Source: Bremia lactucae
Lineage: Eukaryota > Oomycota > Peronosporomycetes > Peronosporales > Peronosporaceae
Direction of reading: 5' to 3'
Assembly: GCF_004359215.1 (NCBI RefSeq)
Contig: NC_090628.1
Span: forward strand, 537,315-601,314
Length of the DNA stretch: 64,000 bases
Part shown: positions 33,237 to 44,630 of the stretch, piece by piece
How the letters are laid out: every line of letters begins with the position of its first letter
Numbering within the stretch: position 1 is the first letter of the stretch
The notes under the pieces: generated by a model
What the model saw: only the letters and a program-made list of their open reading frames with translations
Database searches by the model: none
What the model was told of the DNA's origin: nothing
Position numbers and translations under genes: made by a program

Positions 33237-33646
33237 TGCAACAGGTATATCGTTACATGAAATTAAAACTTAAAGTTGCTAATTAACACATTATCGTATG
33301 GGTAGATAATATTTGTGGAAATATTACTTTACATGGTAATATTTGATAAGTTTATCCATTGATAGATACAGGCCATTATATCTACGCGGTCCAGTCAGCA
33401 CCGGACGCGCGCAAAGAGAGAGGCAGAGGCAGATAAGACTTTATTACATGTTTGTATTATATATAATTAGGTTCGTATTAAATCGATAGAAACAGAAGAA
33501 CTTAATTATATTAAAAACAGTTTACTTTTGACCGTCTTTAAAGCAAGTGTTTTAAAGAGAGTCTTCCTCTGCACGTACTAGTGTACGTGAAGTGACATGA
33601 GACACCAATCGCACTGAAGCAGTGCGAAGTGGACTTGTACTGAAGC
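33237..33646 (+). repeat. LTR, plus orientation, truncated, half of a head-to-head pair
   Basis: It starts tgcaacaggtatatcgttacatg (a drifted TGTAACGGGGTGTATCG), contains the family blocks, and stops about 26 bases short of the expected 3' terminus, exactly where the opposite LTR begins. Confidence 0.8.
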
Positions 33647-34111
33647 TGTAACGGGGCACTGCCGACTTGTAATGCTTTAAAGTCACATCGCACTGCTTCA
33701 GTGCAAGTGGTGCCTCACGTCACTTCACTAACACTAGTACGTGCAGAGGAAGACTCTCTTTAATACACTTGCTTTAAAGACGTTACAAGTAAATTGAATT
33801 TAATATAATTAAGTTCTTCTGTTTCTATCTATTGATTACATACTAATACAGAACATGCAATAAGTCTTATCTGTCTCTCTCTTTGCGCGCGTTCAGTGGT
33901 GCGAAAATTCGCACCGAGTTATTTTGACGATGTATTCGTCCATAGCCGACCGCGGAGCAAGTACATATAATGGCCTACACCTACCAATGGATAAGCTATC
34001 CAAATATTACTAATACAAAGTAATATTCCCCAAATATTATTTACCTTTTAGATAATATAAGAATTAACAGCCTTTTAGTGTTAATTTCATGTAACGATAC
34101 ACCCCTTTACA
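33647..34111 (-). repeat. LTR, minus orientation, complete
   Basis: It runs from tgtaacggggcactgcc to gatacacccctttaca (465 bp). Against the preceding LTR it forms a palindrome of about 870 bp with no spacer. Confidence 0.82.
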
Positions 34112-34129
34112 CCATGATTACACTGAAAT

Positions 34130-35000
34130 GTACGCTCCAGTTGCTAGTATAGCAACAATTTAATTTTTTTCTCAGTGTGCTGTCATACGTGAATGGGACT
34201 CTTAAAGAAGCTGTGTTCATGAAATTACCGCTTGCTGTCAAAGCTGAGAACGGATATATTTGCAAGCTGCGAAAGAGTTTGTATGGCTTAAAGCAAGCTG
34301 GTGCTTTATGGCACAAGACAATTCGAGAAGTCTTTATTAAGGCTAAATCTCGACAGCGTTTGTCAGACTAATTTCTCTTCATTCGAAACAGCACACATGG
34401 ACCTCTGTTAGTGGCTTAATATGTTATGATCTTCTCGTTGGATGTGCAGATGCTTCAGAAGCAATTTGTTTGGAGTATCTGCTAGCTGAACAATTTTAAC
34501 TGAAGTCCTTTGGTAAAATTTATTCTTGGAATGGAAGCATACTACAACGCCGTGCAGGTCGTCTAGTGCTTAAACAGGCAACATTCATCGACAGGATGCT
34601 AAACACCTTTGGTCAGAGGGATTCACATGCAGTAAGAAATCCGCATGTTCCGGGTCAAGATCTTCCATTTCGTAAGACCTACTGAGCTGGCAAAGTTGAC
34701 CAAACCATATCGAGAGCTTATTGGATCACTAGCTACGCTGCAAATGACACTCGACCGGATATTTGTATCTCGACCAGCATCCTATCACAGTATCTTGAGT
34801 ATCATGTGAAGCTCATTGGATTCGAGTAATTCGATAATTAAAAGGTACAATATCAATGGACTAGCTGTTCTTGATTCTGATCCATGATGAGTCTGTTGTA
34901 GTTCCGACAAAGGTTGTTATAAAAATGACGAAGAGGTATTCGGACACTACTTTCAAAATATCATCATCGAGGTTAACCATTTAACAGTAGGTTGTGTCGC
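34130..35000 (+). pseudogene. Copia reverse transcriptase and connection remnants
   Basis: An open segment 34177-34371 carries YVNGTLKEAVFMKLPL and ICKLRKSLYGLKQAGALWH, the classical RVT_2 block. Broken frames downstream keep PYRELIGSLA and a DTRPDICIS-like stretch. It ends where minus-strand copia sequence starts, so reverse transcriptase and integrase face each other. Confidence 0.8.
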
Positions 35001-35009
35001 TGCTGAGAC

Positions 35010-36383
35010 AAAACCCTGGTCATTTATAATATCATCGGTGTGTCCACGAACTCAACAGGTGTAGAGTCAGATCTTGGCATTGTTATGTAACGAAACGGTT
35101 CACGCTCATTCAATTGAGTTGGGCGGAATGTATTTAGATGAATGTCTTCTTCGTCCCATACGCCATATGCCTTAAGGCCTGGACTGTACCCAAGGAAGCT
35201 GCAGCAATGTGACTTACTTTCCCACTTAGACGGCGAGGTTCTCAACATGTACCAATCCACGTGATATAAATTCACGTAGGTGTTTGAGAATAGGTTCGGA
35301 TTTGTAAACAATCTCGCGAGGTGTTATGTCACCTCGGACCGTATTCGAAATTCGGTTTTGCTCGTAAAATACCGTCGTGTCCGCTTCACCCCACCATTCC
35401 TTGCTCAGTTGCAGGAAGTACAAGTCCGTTCTATTGAGGACTATACGGGGTAGACCTTTTTTGAGCGATTCCATTCTTCGTACAGTAGTTAGAAAACCGT
35501 CGACCGGTATATTTTCCTCCGTTGTCGCTGCGAATACACTTAATTCGACAACCAGTTTGAGTTTTCATAAGTTCTTTGTATTCAGCGAAATGATCACGTA
35601 CCTCGCTCTTTGTCTTTATGAGATACGTGATGACGTAAGAAAACTCGAGTAATTGCCGATGAAACATACGACATTTTGGCACCACAACGAGATCTTGAAT
35701 TCATACGTCCCATGACATCAGTGTGAACAACATCTGGCTAATTTTTCGTCTTCATGGCTTCCGCCGTGGTAAAATATACTCTTGCAGTCAACTTGCTACG
35801 GGCACACCCATCACATAAATTGTCATCAAGCTTATCGAAGGGAATGGTGCGAACCCATCTACTGCTTTGGCAGTATTTTGCATCCGAGACGGGGGTAAAT
35901 GATCAAGTCGAGCATGCCAAATATCTATGTTCGTGCCTCGCAATTTCTTTGACATCATATTTTTCTGACGTCACGTCCAAGACATTTAGTCGACTTTGTC
36001 TTTTCACACTCGTGACAAATTTGCCGCCGTGTGTAATAATAATTGACGCCGAACTCGAGTTTCGCTCCTTTTGCTGTCAACGTTGATACCGATATCAATT
36101 TTTAACTGATGCCGGAATAAAAAGGACTTTGGTAAATCGCATTGACCTTCCTCGATACAGTGCGAATTTTACTGTGCCTTTTTCAATCGCAGGTGGTCGC
36201 TCACAATTTGCGACTGTGATCAACAGCAATCACGTTAACTCGTCGAAGTGCACGAAGTCGTTCTTGTCGCTAGTCATAAGAGACGAAGCACCACTATCTA
36301 AAAGCCATACTGATCGTGTCACTTCTGCTACAGAAATTAGGAGCTCATCTTCATCACCTCTGTCTACGTTAGTTGGACAGTCT
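35010..36383 (-). pseudogene. Copia integrase and protease remnants (left copy, cut by contig end)
   Basis: Read on the minus strand from 36383: protease (LLDSGASSLMTS, about 36300-36270), a gag-pre-integrase region near 35800, the integrase core (CIRSDNGGKYTGRRF, about 35540) and a C-terminal part to 35024 (CCSFLGYSPGLKAYGVW). Frames are interrupted. The upstream zinc knuckle is missing only because this contig ends here; it is present next to the right copy. Confidence 0.8.
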
Positions 36384-36384
36384 N
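36384..36384. other. Single ambiguous base at a probable contig join
   Basis: The only N in the window. It lies exactly between the two copies of the 3329-bp sequence. Confidence 0.95.
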
Positions 36385-39300
36385 AAGGCTGCATGTATCG
36401 CAGCCGAAGGCGCCGCACTATTCACACACCGCATGGACTCGTTAGCCATGCGAAAGAATTGAAAAGGATGGTTCTGACAAATCAACATCGTTTTGAATTA
36501 AGTGGTCTTACCGTGACCACTCTATTCAATGACAGTCAGAGTGATTATCGTTTAAGGGAGGGGTGATGCAACAGGTATATCGTTACATGAAATTAAAACT
36601 TAAAGTTGCTAATTAACACATTATCGTATGGGTAGATAATATTTGTGGAAATATTACTTTACATGGTAATATTTGATAAGTTTATCCATTGATAGATACA
36701 GGCCATTATATCTACGCGGTCCAGTCAGCACCGGACGCGCGCAAAGAGAGAGGCAGAGGCAGATAAGACTTTATTACATGTTTGTATTATATATAATTAG
36801 GTTCGTATTAAATCGATAGAAACAGAAGAACTTAATTATATTAAAAACAGTTTACTTTTGACCGTCTTTAAAGCAAGTGTTTTAAAGAGAGTCTTCCTCT
36901 GCACGTACTAGTGTACGTGAAGTGACATGAGACACCAATCGCACTGAAGCAGTGCGAAGTGGACTTGTACTGAAGCTGTAACGGGGCACTGCCGACTTGT
37001 AATGCTTTAAAGTCACATCGCACTGCTTCAGTGCAAGTGGTGCCTCACGTCACTTCACTAACACTAGTACGTGCAGAGGAAGACTCTCTTTAATACACTT
37101 GCTTTAAAGACGTTACAAGTAAATTGAATTTAATATAATTAAGTTCTTCTGTTTCTATCTATTGATTACATACTAATACAGAACATGCAATAAGTCTTAT
37201 CTGTCTCTCTCTTTGCGCGCGTTCAGTGGTGCGAAAATTCGCACCGAGTTATTTTGACGATGTATTCGTCCATAGCCGACCGCGGAGCAAGTACATATAA
37301 TGGCCTACACCTACCAATGGATAAGCTATCCAAATATTACTAATACAAAGTAATATTCCCCAAATATTATTTACCTTTTAGATAATATAAGAATTAACAG
37401 CCTTTTAGTGTTAATTTCATGTAACGATACACCCCTTTACACCATGATTACACTGAAATGTACGCTCCAGTTGCTAGTATAGCAACAATTTAATTTTTTT
37501 CTCAGTGTGCTGTCATACGTGAATGGGACTCTTAAAGAAGCTGTGTTCATGAAATTACCGCTTGCTGTCAAAGCTGAGAACGGATATATTTGCAAGCTGC
37601 GAAAGAGTTTGTATGGCTTAAAGCAAGCTGGTGCTTTATGGCACAAGACAATTCGAGAAGTCTTTATTAAGGCTAAATCTCGACAGCGTTTGTCAGACTA
37701 ATTTCTCTTCATTCGAAACAGCACACATGGACCTCTGTTAGTGGCTTAATATGTTATGATCTTCTCGTTGGATGTGCAGATGCTTCAGAAGCAATTTGTT
37801 TGGAGTATCTGCTAGCTGAACAATTTTAACTGAAGTCCTTTGGTAAAATTTATTCTTGGAATGGAAGCATACTACAACGCCGTGCAGGTCGTCTAGTGCT
37901 TAAACAGGCAACATTCATCGACAGGATGCTAAACACCTTTGGTCAGAGGGATTCACATGCAGTAAGAAATCCGCATGTTCCGGGTCAAGATCTTCCATTT
38001 CGTAAGACCTACTGAGCTGGCAAAGTTGACCAAACCATATCGAGAGCTTATTGGATCACTAGCTACGCTGCAAATGACACTCGACCGGATATTTGTATCT
38101 CGACCAGCATCCTATCACAGTATCTTGAGTATCATGTGAAGCTCATTGGATTCGAGTAATTCGATAATTAAAAGGTACAATATCAATGGACTAGCTGTTC
38201 TTGATTCTGATCCATGATGAGTCTGTTGTAGTTCCGACAAAGGTTGTTATAAAAATGACGAAGAGGTATTCGGACACTACTTTCAAAATATCATCATCGA
38301 GGTTAACCATTTAACAGTAGGTTGTGTCGCTGCTGAGACAAAACCCTGGTCATTTATAATATCATCGGTGTGTCCACGAACTCAACAGGTGTAGAGTCAG
38401 ATCTTGGCATTGTTATGTAACGAAACGGTTCACGCTCATTCAATTGAGTTGGGCGGAATGTATTTAGATGAATGTCTTCTTCGTCCCATACGCCATATGC
38501 CTTAAGGCCTGGACTGTACCCAAGGAAGCTGCAGCAATGTGACTTACTTTCCCACTTAGACGGCGAGGTTCTCAACATGTACCAATCCACGTGATATAAA
38601 TTCACGTAGGTGTTTGAGAATAGGTTCGGATTTGTAAACAATCTCGCGAGGTGTTATGTCACCTCGGACCGTATTCGAAATTCGGTTTTGCTCGTAAAAT
38701 ACCGTCGTGTCCGCTTCACCCCACCATTCCTTGCTCAGTTGCAGGAAGTACAAGTCCGTTCTATTGAGGACTATACGGGGTAGACCTTTTTTGAGCGATT
38801 CCATTCTTCGTACAGTAGTTAGAAAACCGTCGACCGGTATATTTTCCTCCGTTGTCGCTGCGAATACACTTAATTCGACAACCAGTTTGAGTTTTCATAA
38901 GTTCTTTGTATTCAGCGAAATGATCACGTACCTCGCTCTTTGTCTTTATGAGATACGTGATGACGTAAGAAAACTCGAGTAATTGCCGATGAAACATACG
39001 ACATTTTGGCACCACAACGAGATCTTGAATTCATACGTCCCATGACATCAGTGTGAACAACATCTGGCTAATTTTTCGTCTTCATGGCTTCCGCCGTGGT
39101 AAAATATACTCTTGCAGTCAACTTGCTACGGGCACACCCATCACATAAATTGTCATCAAGCTTATCGAAGGGAATGGTGCGAACCCATCTACTGCTTTGG
39201 CAGTATTTTGCATCCGAGACGGGGGTAAATGATCAAGTCGAGCATGCCAAATATCTATGTTCGTGCCTCGCAATTTCTTTGACATCATATTTTTCTGACG

Positions 39301-39713
39301 TCACGTCCAAGACATTTAGTCGACTTTGTCTTTTCACACTCGTGACAAATTTGCCGCCGTGTGTAATAATAATTGACGCCGAACTCGAGTTTCGCTCCTT
39401 TTGCTGTCAACGTTGATACCGATATCAATTTTTAACTGATGCCGGAATAAAAAGGACTTTGGTAAATCGCATTGACCTTCCTCGATACAGTGCGAATTTT
39501 ACTGTGCCTTTTTCAATCGCAGGTGGTCGCTCACAATTTGCGACTGTGATCAACAGCAATCACGTTAACTCGTCGAAGTGCACGAAGTCGTTCTTGTCGC
39601 TAGTCATAAGAGACGAAGCACCACTATCTAAAAGCCATACTGATCGTGTCACTTCTGCTACAGAAATTAGGAGCTCATCTTCATCACCTCTGTCTACGTT
39701 AGTTGGACAGTCT
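36385..39713. repeat. Right copy of the 3329-bp duplication; contents repeated
   Basis: This repeats 33055-36383. The LTR pair is at 36567-36976 (plus) and 36977-37441 (minus), the reverse transcriptase remnant at 37460-38330 (plus), and the integrase/protease at 38340-39713 (minus). Here the copia protease continues naturally into flanking sequence, which supports this as the true right-hand context. Confidence 0.9.
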
Positions 39714-39790
39714 TTTCTTTTGTGTCGTTGCTTTACACACGAATGGCACTTTCCGCGAAAGATATTAGAGGATTTTTGACTTTGGAAATT
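39714..39790 (-). pseudogene. Copia CCHC zinc knuckle, upstream part of the minus-strand copia
   Basis: The minus strand reads KCHSCVKQRHKRKDCPTN across 39770-39700, a gag zinc knuckle running in frame into the protease of the right copy. Recognisable copia sequence fades between 39790 and 40083, where a gypsy protease begins. Confidence 0.7.
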
Positions 39791-40083
39791 GTTATCAGAT
39801 CGGGTGTTCCGTCCACCGCGATCACTGTGATTGAATTGTTGATGACCTGCGCGACCACGACTTTTGTAAATTTATCCTCGGGCGACGCATTACCCGTGCA
39901 CCTCTCCATCATCTACCACTTCCGGCATAATATTGGCGCCTGTGCATCCGCACAGCCGCCGGCAGCTGACTCCACAGTGTTTTTAGTAATCACACTGCGA
40001 TCTTGTGCAGTTGTATTAGCGACCGTATCGCAAGTGAGGCCATCGCACTCACTCGTAGTTTATCCGCACGCTTGTGGTCGCTC

Positions 40084-41600
40084 CTAGACAATCATCAGAT
40101 GGCCATCTGAAGAACAAGTGGCAGGCATCTTTACGGATCGATGCTGCCAGCTGATTCTTGGCTCGTATTTTCTGAGCCATGGTAAACCTAGGATGACATC
40201 AAATTTGTTATCCAAATCCATTAAGATGAAGTTATCATCATGATGTAAATCTCTTAACGTGTAGTGAAATTTAACTACGCGTTTCATTGCTGTTGTCGAT
40301 GCGCCTGTCGCTAGACGCACCGTCATCCTCGTTGGAGAGATGTCGCGCTCAACATATTTGAGCCCACGACCCTCTAGTGACGGGCGACGAATAAAGTTAT
40401 TCGACGCTCCACAGTCCAATAGGGTTCTAAGATACAAACCATTTGGTCGCTATTAACTTCAAGGTGATGAGGTTTCCCTCATCACTAGATGCAGAGACAC
40501 ATGATTGTGTGTCTGGAGCAACTTCAGTCAAGAGATTTGCAAATTTTCTTGAGGCTGCTGGATCAGTGGGGCGCTGCGCCCCTACTGACCCCGACCGTTT
40601 TTTTGGTGGCCCGCCTCGCTGTTGCGATTCCGCAACAACGTCGGACCCGCGAGCGTTGCTTTTATATGGCATTCAGTCCGTTATTACGTTCAGTACCTCT
40701 CGATACTGAGTGTGGGGCACTGCACTAATGAGCGTAGTGTCCTAACTTTTGACAGCGATTGCATTTCTGCAATCGCTTATTGTTCGAAAAGCGAGTTTTC
40801 TCGCTTTCGACATAAGAGAGGTCCATATTCTGGACCTCCAAGCTCGTGTCGTCTTGGAGGACGATACAATGACGAACTTGCTTGAGCCTGTCTCAAGCTA
40901 AAGTTCTCCTGTTCCGCAACGGATATTGCTTCTTCAAGCGTATCCAGTTCCAAGCGGAACAGGTGGGTCTTTACGGGACGATCCGTAAGACCTTGCATGA
41001 ACACCGTAGTCAACGTGTGTTCCAGGACTAGGTTGATTGTGATACAACTTGCTAAGAGTCGTATATGCTAGGCATAAGCGTGCACATCACGCTTCCCTTG
41101 TTCGAGTTTCAAAAGCTTTAATCGAGCTTTGAACTCAGCTCTAGGTGGTTCAAACGTCAATTTGAGCCGGGCTTTAAAAGCATCTAGCATGGGTCGTGCA
41201 ACTTAAGGCCTAGTGCCCAAGTTTTGGGCACAACCTGCCAAATTTGATTCAATAAATGTGACTTGCCTTTGCTCATCGACAATGTGACGAGCCTATATGG
41301 CATCGTCCAACTCGACAAACCATATCAGGAGGGAGTTTTCTTCGACTCCCGTAAAATTAGTGATATAAATCGTCAAGGTTTCGGGACGACGCGTGTGCGT
41401 CATCCAGATAAAGGGGTCTGTTCCTGTTGTAACCTCAACAGCTCTGCATGTTAAGAGCCTTGCTAATTAAGCAAGGATACCTTCTCCTTTGCCTCGTCAA
41501 GTTCATGTTGTATGAACTTGGCCATGGCTGAAGGGAGGGCACCTCTGTCCGAACCGGACAGCATGGCCAAGATGGCATCATTCCCTACGGTCAAACTCAT
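40084..41600 (-). pseudogene. Ty3/gypsy C gag and protease
   Basis: Minus strand. Gag starts near 41600 (MSLTVGNDAILAMLSGSD) and runs through broken frames to a 78-codon piece at 41013-40777 (TTVFMQGLTDRPVKTHLFRLE). A zinc knuckle CNRCQKLGHYAH-C follows at about 40765-40720, with a stop replacing one residue. A clean 117-codon retropepsin follows at 40437-40084 (LLDCGASNNFI; VILGLPWLRKYEP). Pol beyond protease is absent; the element is cut at about 40083. Confidence 0.8.
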
Positions 41601-41760
41601 TCGTTCGACCGCACTCCTTTCTATGTCACTTGAAAAGGAGAAGTAATCCTTTCTAAGTGATATAAAAAGGAGTGCTGATGCGTATTTCCATTATCATCTA
41701 ATATGTCCATATTAGATGATAGAACTGTGGTCCATGGAAGGGCTACAAAGCGCTACGAGG

Positions 41761-41920
41761 TGTAACGGGGCACAGCCGTGGATATAATGGCCTATATCAC
41801 CCAATGGATAAGCTTTTCGAATATTACTATGTAAAGTAATATTCTACAAATATTATCTACCGGTAGATAATATATTAATGAACAACCTTTGCGTGTTAAT
41901 TTCATGTAACGATACAAACC
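41761..41920 (-). repeat. Internally deleted LTR at the gag end of gypsy C
   Basis: It starts tgtaacggggcacag and ends catgtaacgatacaaacc, with only about 160 bp between, against about 450-465 bp in complete copies. It stands at the 5' side of the minus-strand gag, and the adjoining 41726-41760 resembles window bases 1-35. Confidence 0.75.
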
Positions 41921-41954
41921 ATTTCAGAAGCAGTTCACGTGGGCAGTGCCCGTT

Positions 41955-42117
41955 ACAAATTACAGTTTACTTTTCACCTTCTCTAAAGCAAGTGTTTTGA
42001 AAAGAGTCTTCCTTTGCTCGTACTAAGTACGTGAAGTGAAGTGTGGCACCACTTGCACTGAAGCAGTGCAATGTGGACTTTTACTGAAGCAGTACAAGTC
42101 GGCAGTGCCCCTTTACA
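41955..42117 (+). repeat. LTR fragment, plus orientation, 3' part
   Basis: It matches 33507-33640 (acagtttacttt...aaagcaagtgtttt; gaagtggactt) and ends gcagtgcccctttaca, the family's 3' terminus. It lies close to the oppositely oriented fragment at 41761. Confidence 0.7.
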
Positions 42118-42290
42118 CAAGGAGTAAAGGTTGCAGCAAGACATAACTGTGGAAATACGCATTGTCTTACCGTACATATGTGTAAATATATATGTAGATT
42201 AGAATATACATAGTTGGATGTAAAGAGAGTGTCAAGAGAGCATACAAGAAAGAAGTCGAGAAATAGGACCACTACATTAATACAATCAAG
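42118..42290 (+). repeat. Second-family copia LTR fragment
   Basis: It shares cacaaggag(g/t)aaa, gttgcagcaaga, atatatgtagat and agtcgagaa blocks with 32230-32452. No coding sequence of that family follows. Confidence 0.6.
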
Positions 42291-42810
42291 GAGCGAGGAA
42301 GCTCTGCTACACACGACCTCCCGTTCTTTAGCCAGTTTTGCCACTTCGGTATCGCCGTTGCCGTCAAATATTCAATACTCAGTGTGTGGCAAATTTACAC
42401 GCACTTAATGGAAGCAGAGAGCTGTTGTGGTAGAAGCAGCTGCAGTGGCATTTACGTGAAACATCCCATAAAGCGGAACAGTTCGATATTTTGGAACATC
42501 GGGTATAGGGGAAGAAAGCGCGGAAAGAATGTGAATTTAATGAAGAGGGTTTGATGATAAGGATTTACAGGAGGGTGTAAATTTAAGGAAAAAAGGTGTG
42601 AATATAGCATTTCCCTTAATATTTATATATTATTAGGCGATATTAATACTACCCAAGCAGTCTGACCGAATACTCGCTCACAGCAAGTCTAAGAGAAGCA
42701 TCCAGTTGATTGCGCTTATGGGTATCCTCTACAGCCTGCCAAAAGGTGCATTAAAAACGCGCCTCAAATAGCCATCTATTGTATATACGCACTTACTAAC
42801 TTATGAACCA
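42291..42810. other. Spacer between repeat fragments
   Basis: AT-rich, with no recognisable gene or repeat; probably worn transposon sequence. Confidence 0.4.
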
Positions 42811-43300
42811 TGTAACGGGCACCTTTCATTCACTAGTACTGGTAAGTACTGCTTAGCCTTACACTGATTACAGTGTAGGTAAAGTGCCTCGAAACTTCAC
42901 GTACACACAAAAGTACAAAGGAAAGTTTCTAGGTAGCTAAGGGTCTTAAGCTACCAAAAGGTAATCAACGGATTTAGAGTTAGGGGATAGTAAAACTGTA
43001 TTATTATAACAAGTTTCCTACGTGACGATCTTCTATCTACCACTGAACTTATTATATTAATATCTAAGTAATTATGGCGCCTCCTTGCGCACCACACAAT
43101 CGTGTCTTAAAACGATTGGCGGGGTTGATTTAGATTTAAATCAACCAATCAATAGAGCTAATATCTTATTGCATTAATAATACCAAATTTGGTATTACTG
43201 GGACTATTTAAGTCAAAAATGATACAGATAATAATTTTGCACTTCTTCATTTTTTCCTCTTATAGGAAATAATACTTATGTAACGGTACACCCCATTACC
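42811..43300 (-). repeat. 3' LTR of gypsy D
   Basis: It runs from tgtaacgggcacc to gtaacggtacaccccattac, about 490 bp, a diverged member of the TGTAAC family. The adjacent homopolymer C run at 43300-43308 is the complement of the polypurine tract, which fixes the orientation. Confidence 0.8.
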
Positions 43301-43346
43301 CCCCCCCCGCGATCGCTCCCAGGGCCAACTTAACGATAACGTTGAC

Positions 43347-44535
43347 ATGAGCCAACAGGAGAGGGGCCGCAATACGTTGCGGTTCGCTCCAGATAAAAGG
43401 CCTTGGTCACCCTCTAAGAGAAACCGCATTCGTTGGTCTAGTACGACCGATCAAAATCATATTCTGTTATTAGACTCATCCAGGCTCTACAAGCCTGGTG
43501 AGGATGAAACGAAATTCTTCATCGATGTCTTTTATCGGCATCGGTAATAAACTTGCAAGCGGGCAAAGGATGTCAAACCTTTGTTCCAAGCTTGAACAGC
43601 CTAAATACAAAATTTTCAAAACATAGGTCGCAAAGTCTGGCTTGACAAGCTAAAAGCTTTCCGTCGACGGCTCGAGAAATGGACCGTAGTCGGTGCACGC
43701 TATAAGTTGCACCGTTTGTCTCGAGAGGCAGGATTCCTTGCCTGACTCATGCCCATGCTAATTCAAGGGTGCGGGTCATGCCTTTAAGGAAGCGTATTCC
43801 CTCAAAGATCCCATTGGAGGACTCTCATCTCTGACAAGATGCGTCAAGGAGTTGTGAACCTCCAATCCTTTTACGAGCGCGGGAAGCGAGTGGACCTTTT
43901 ACCGAGGAGGATGGGTCTCGTCGTATTGCAAGACGAGACCCGGAACGTCCAACATCAGTTGGAGACGAGGTTGCTAACTATCATGCGAGCGTAAATATCC
44001 TCGCCAATGAACAAGATAATTCGTTTGAATCATCTTTGCCTCATGGTGGCTCAAGAAAATTTCAACACGAAAGTGCTTCTCACCAATTAATCCATCAATG
44101 GATGCCGACGGAGAAAAAGCCGGGTTCGCCTCGTTTGACGAGCCCGATTCAACATCGTGATTTGGATCCCACCCTTTTTTAAGGGAGAATCTTGATCACG
44201 AGCGATCCCGTCGTTGCGAGTTAGCGGTGACGGTCGATAATGTTTAATGTGACCAGTTGAAAAGTTGTACGCAGATTGCGACTGAACAGTTGGCGAACAA
44301 AAGGACACATCAGTCCCGTCAAAACGAGCTGCTGACAGCTCGTAAGAAGATCTCTTTCTTGAAAGAAAGAGTGGATCGTCTGGTATAAGAGAATCAGACC
44401 CTTTTCCGAGACAATACGTCTTTGGCTCGGATCCATCAGGCTTTGGCTGATGCCCTCGACCGTTCCGGTGTAATTAGGAATCGGAAAGAACCTCGTACGG
44501 ATGGTACGGGCGGAGACGCCCAAAATACAAGGTAG
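43347..44535 (+). pseudogene. Antisense coiled-coil ORF inside gypsy D
   Basis: This plus-strand frame runs against the element's pol. It opens with 66 intact codons (MSQQERGRNTLRFAPDK) and then, with stops and shifts, stays readable for about 1.2 kb: KAFRRRLEKWTVVGARYKLHRL at about 43640, FYERGKRVDLLPRRM at about 43875, LETRLL/ANYHASVNILANEQDN at about 43970, ELLTARKKISFLKERVDRL at about 44330 and NTSLARIHQALADALDRSG at about 44425, ending at a TAG at 44533-44535. The heptad pattern predicts a coiled coil. I know no function. It ends 95 bp from the convergent integrase stop. Confidence 0.6.
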
Positions 44536-44630
44536 GATGCGTACGCATACTACGAGGCAGCTCGATTGTGTATGCATTGCCTTGCCGATGTAATGCACGA
44601 AAGGGGCCGATTTATCTGGGTAGTAATTTA

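Larger units (their letters stand above)
33055..36383. repeat. Left copy of a 3329-bp exact duplication (contig overlap)
   Basis: Every line I compared is identical to 36385-39713 at an offset of 3330, including all stop codons and frame breaks. The copies are separated only by the N at 36384. Contents, in order: a gypsy 3' end, head-to-head LTRs, copia reverse transcriptase on plus, and copia integrase/protease on minus. Confidence 0.9.

Noticed and set aside
33055..39713. A genuine recent tandem duplication of 3.3 kb
   Set aside because: Apparent identity throughout plus a single N precisely at the junction fits an unmerged contig overlap better; kept as a finding about assembly.
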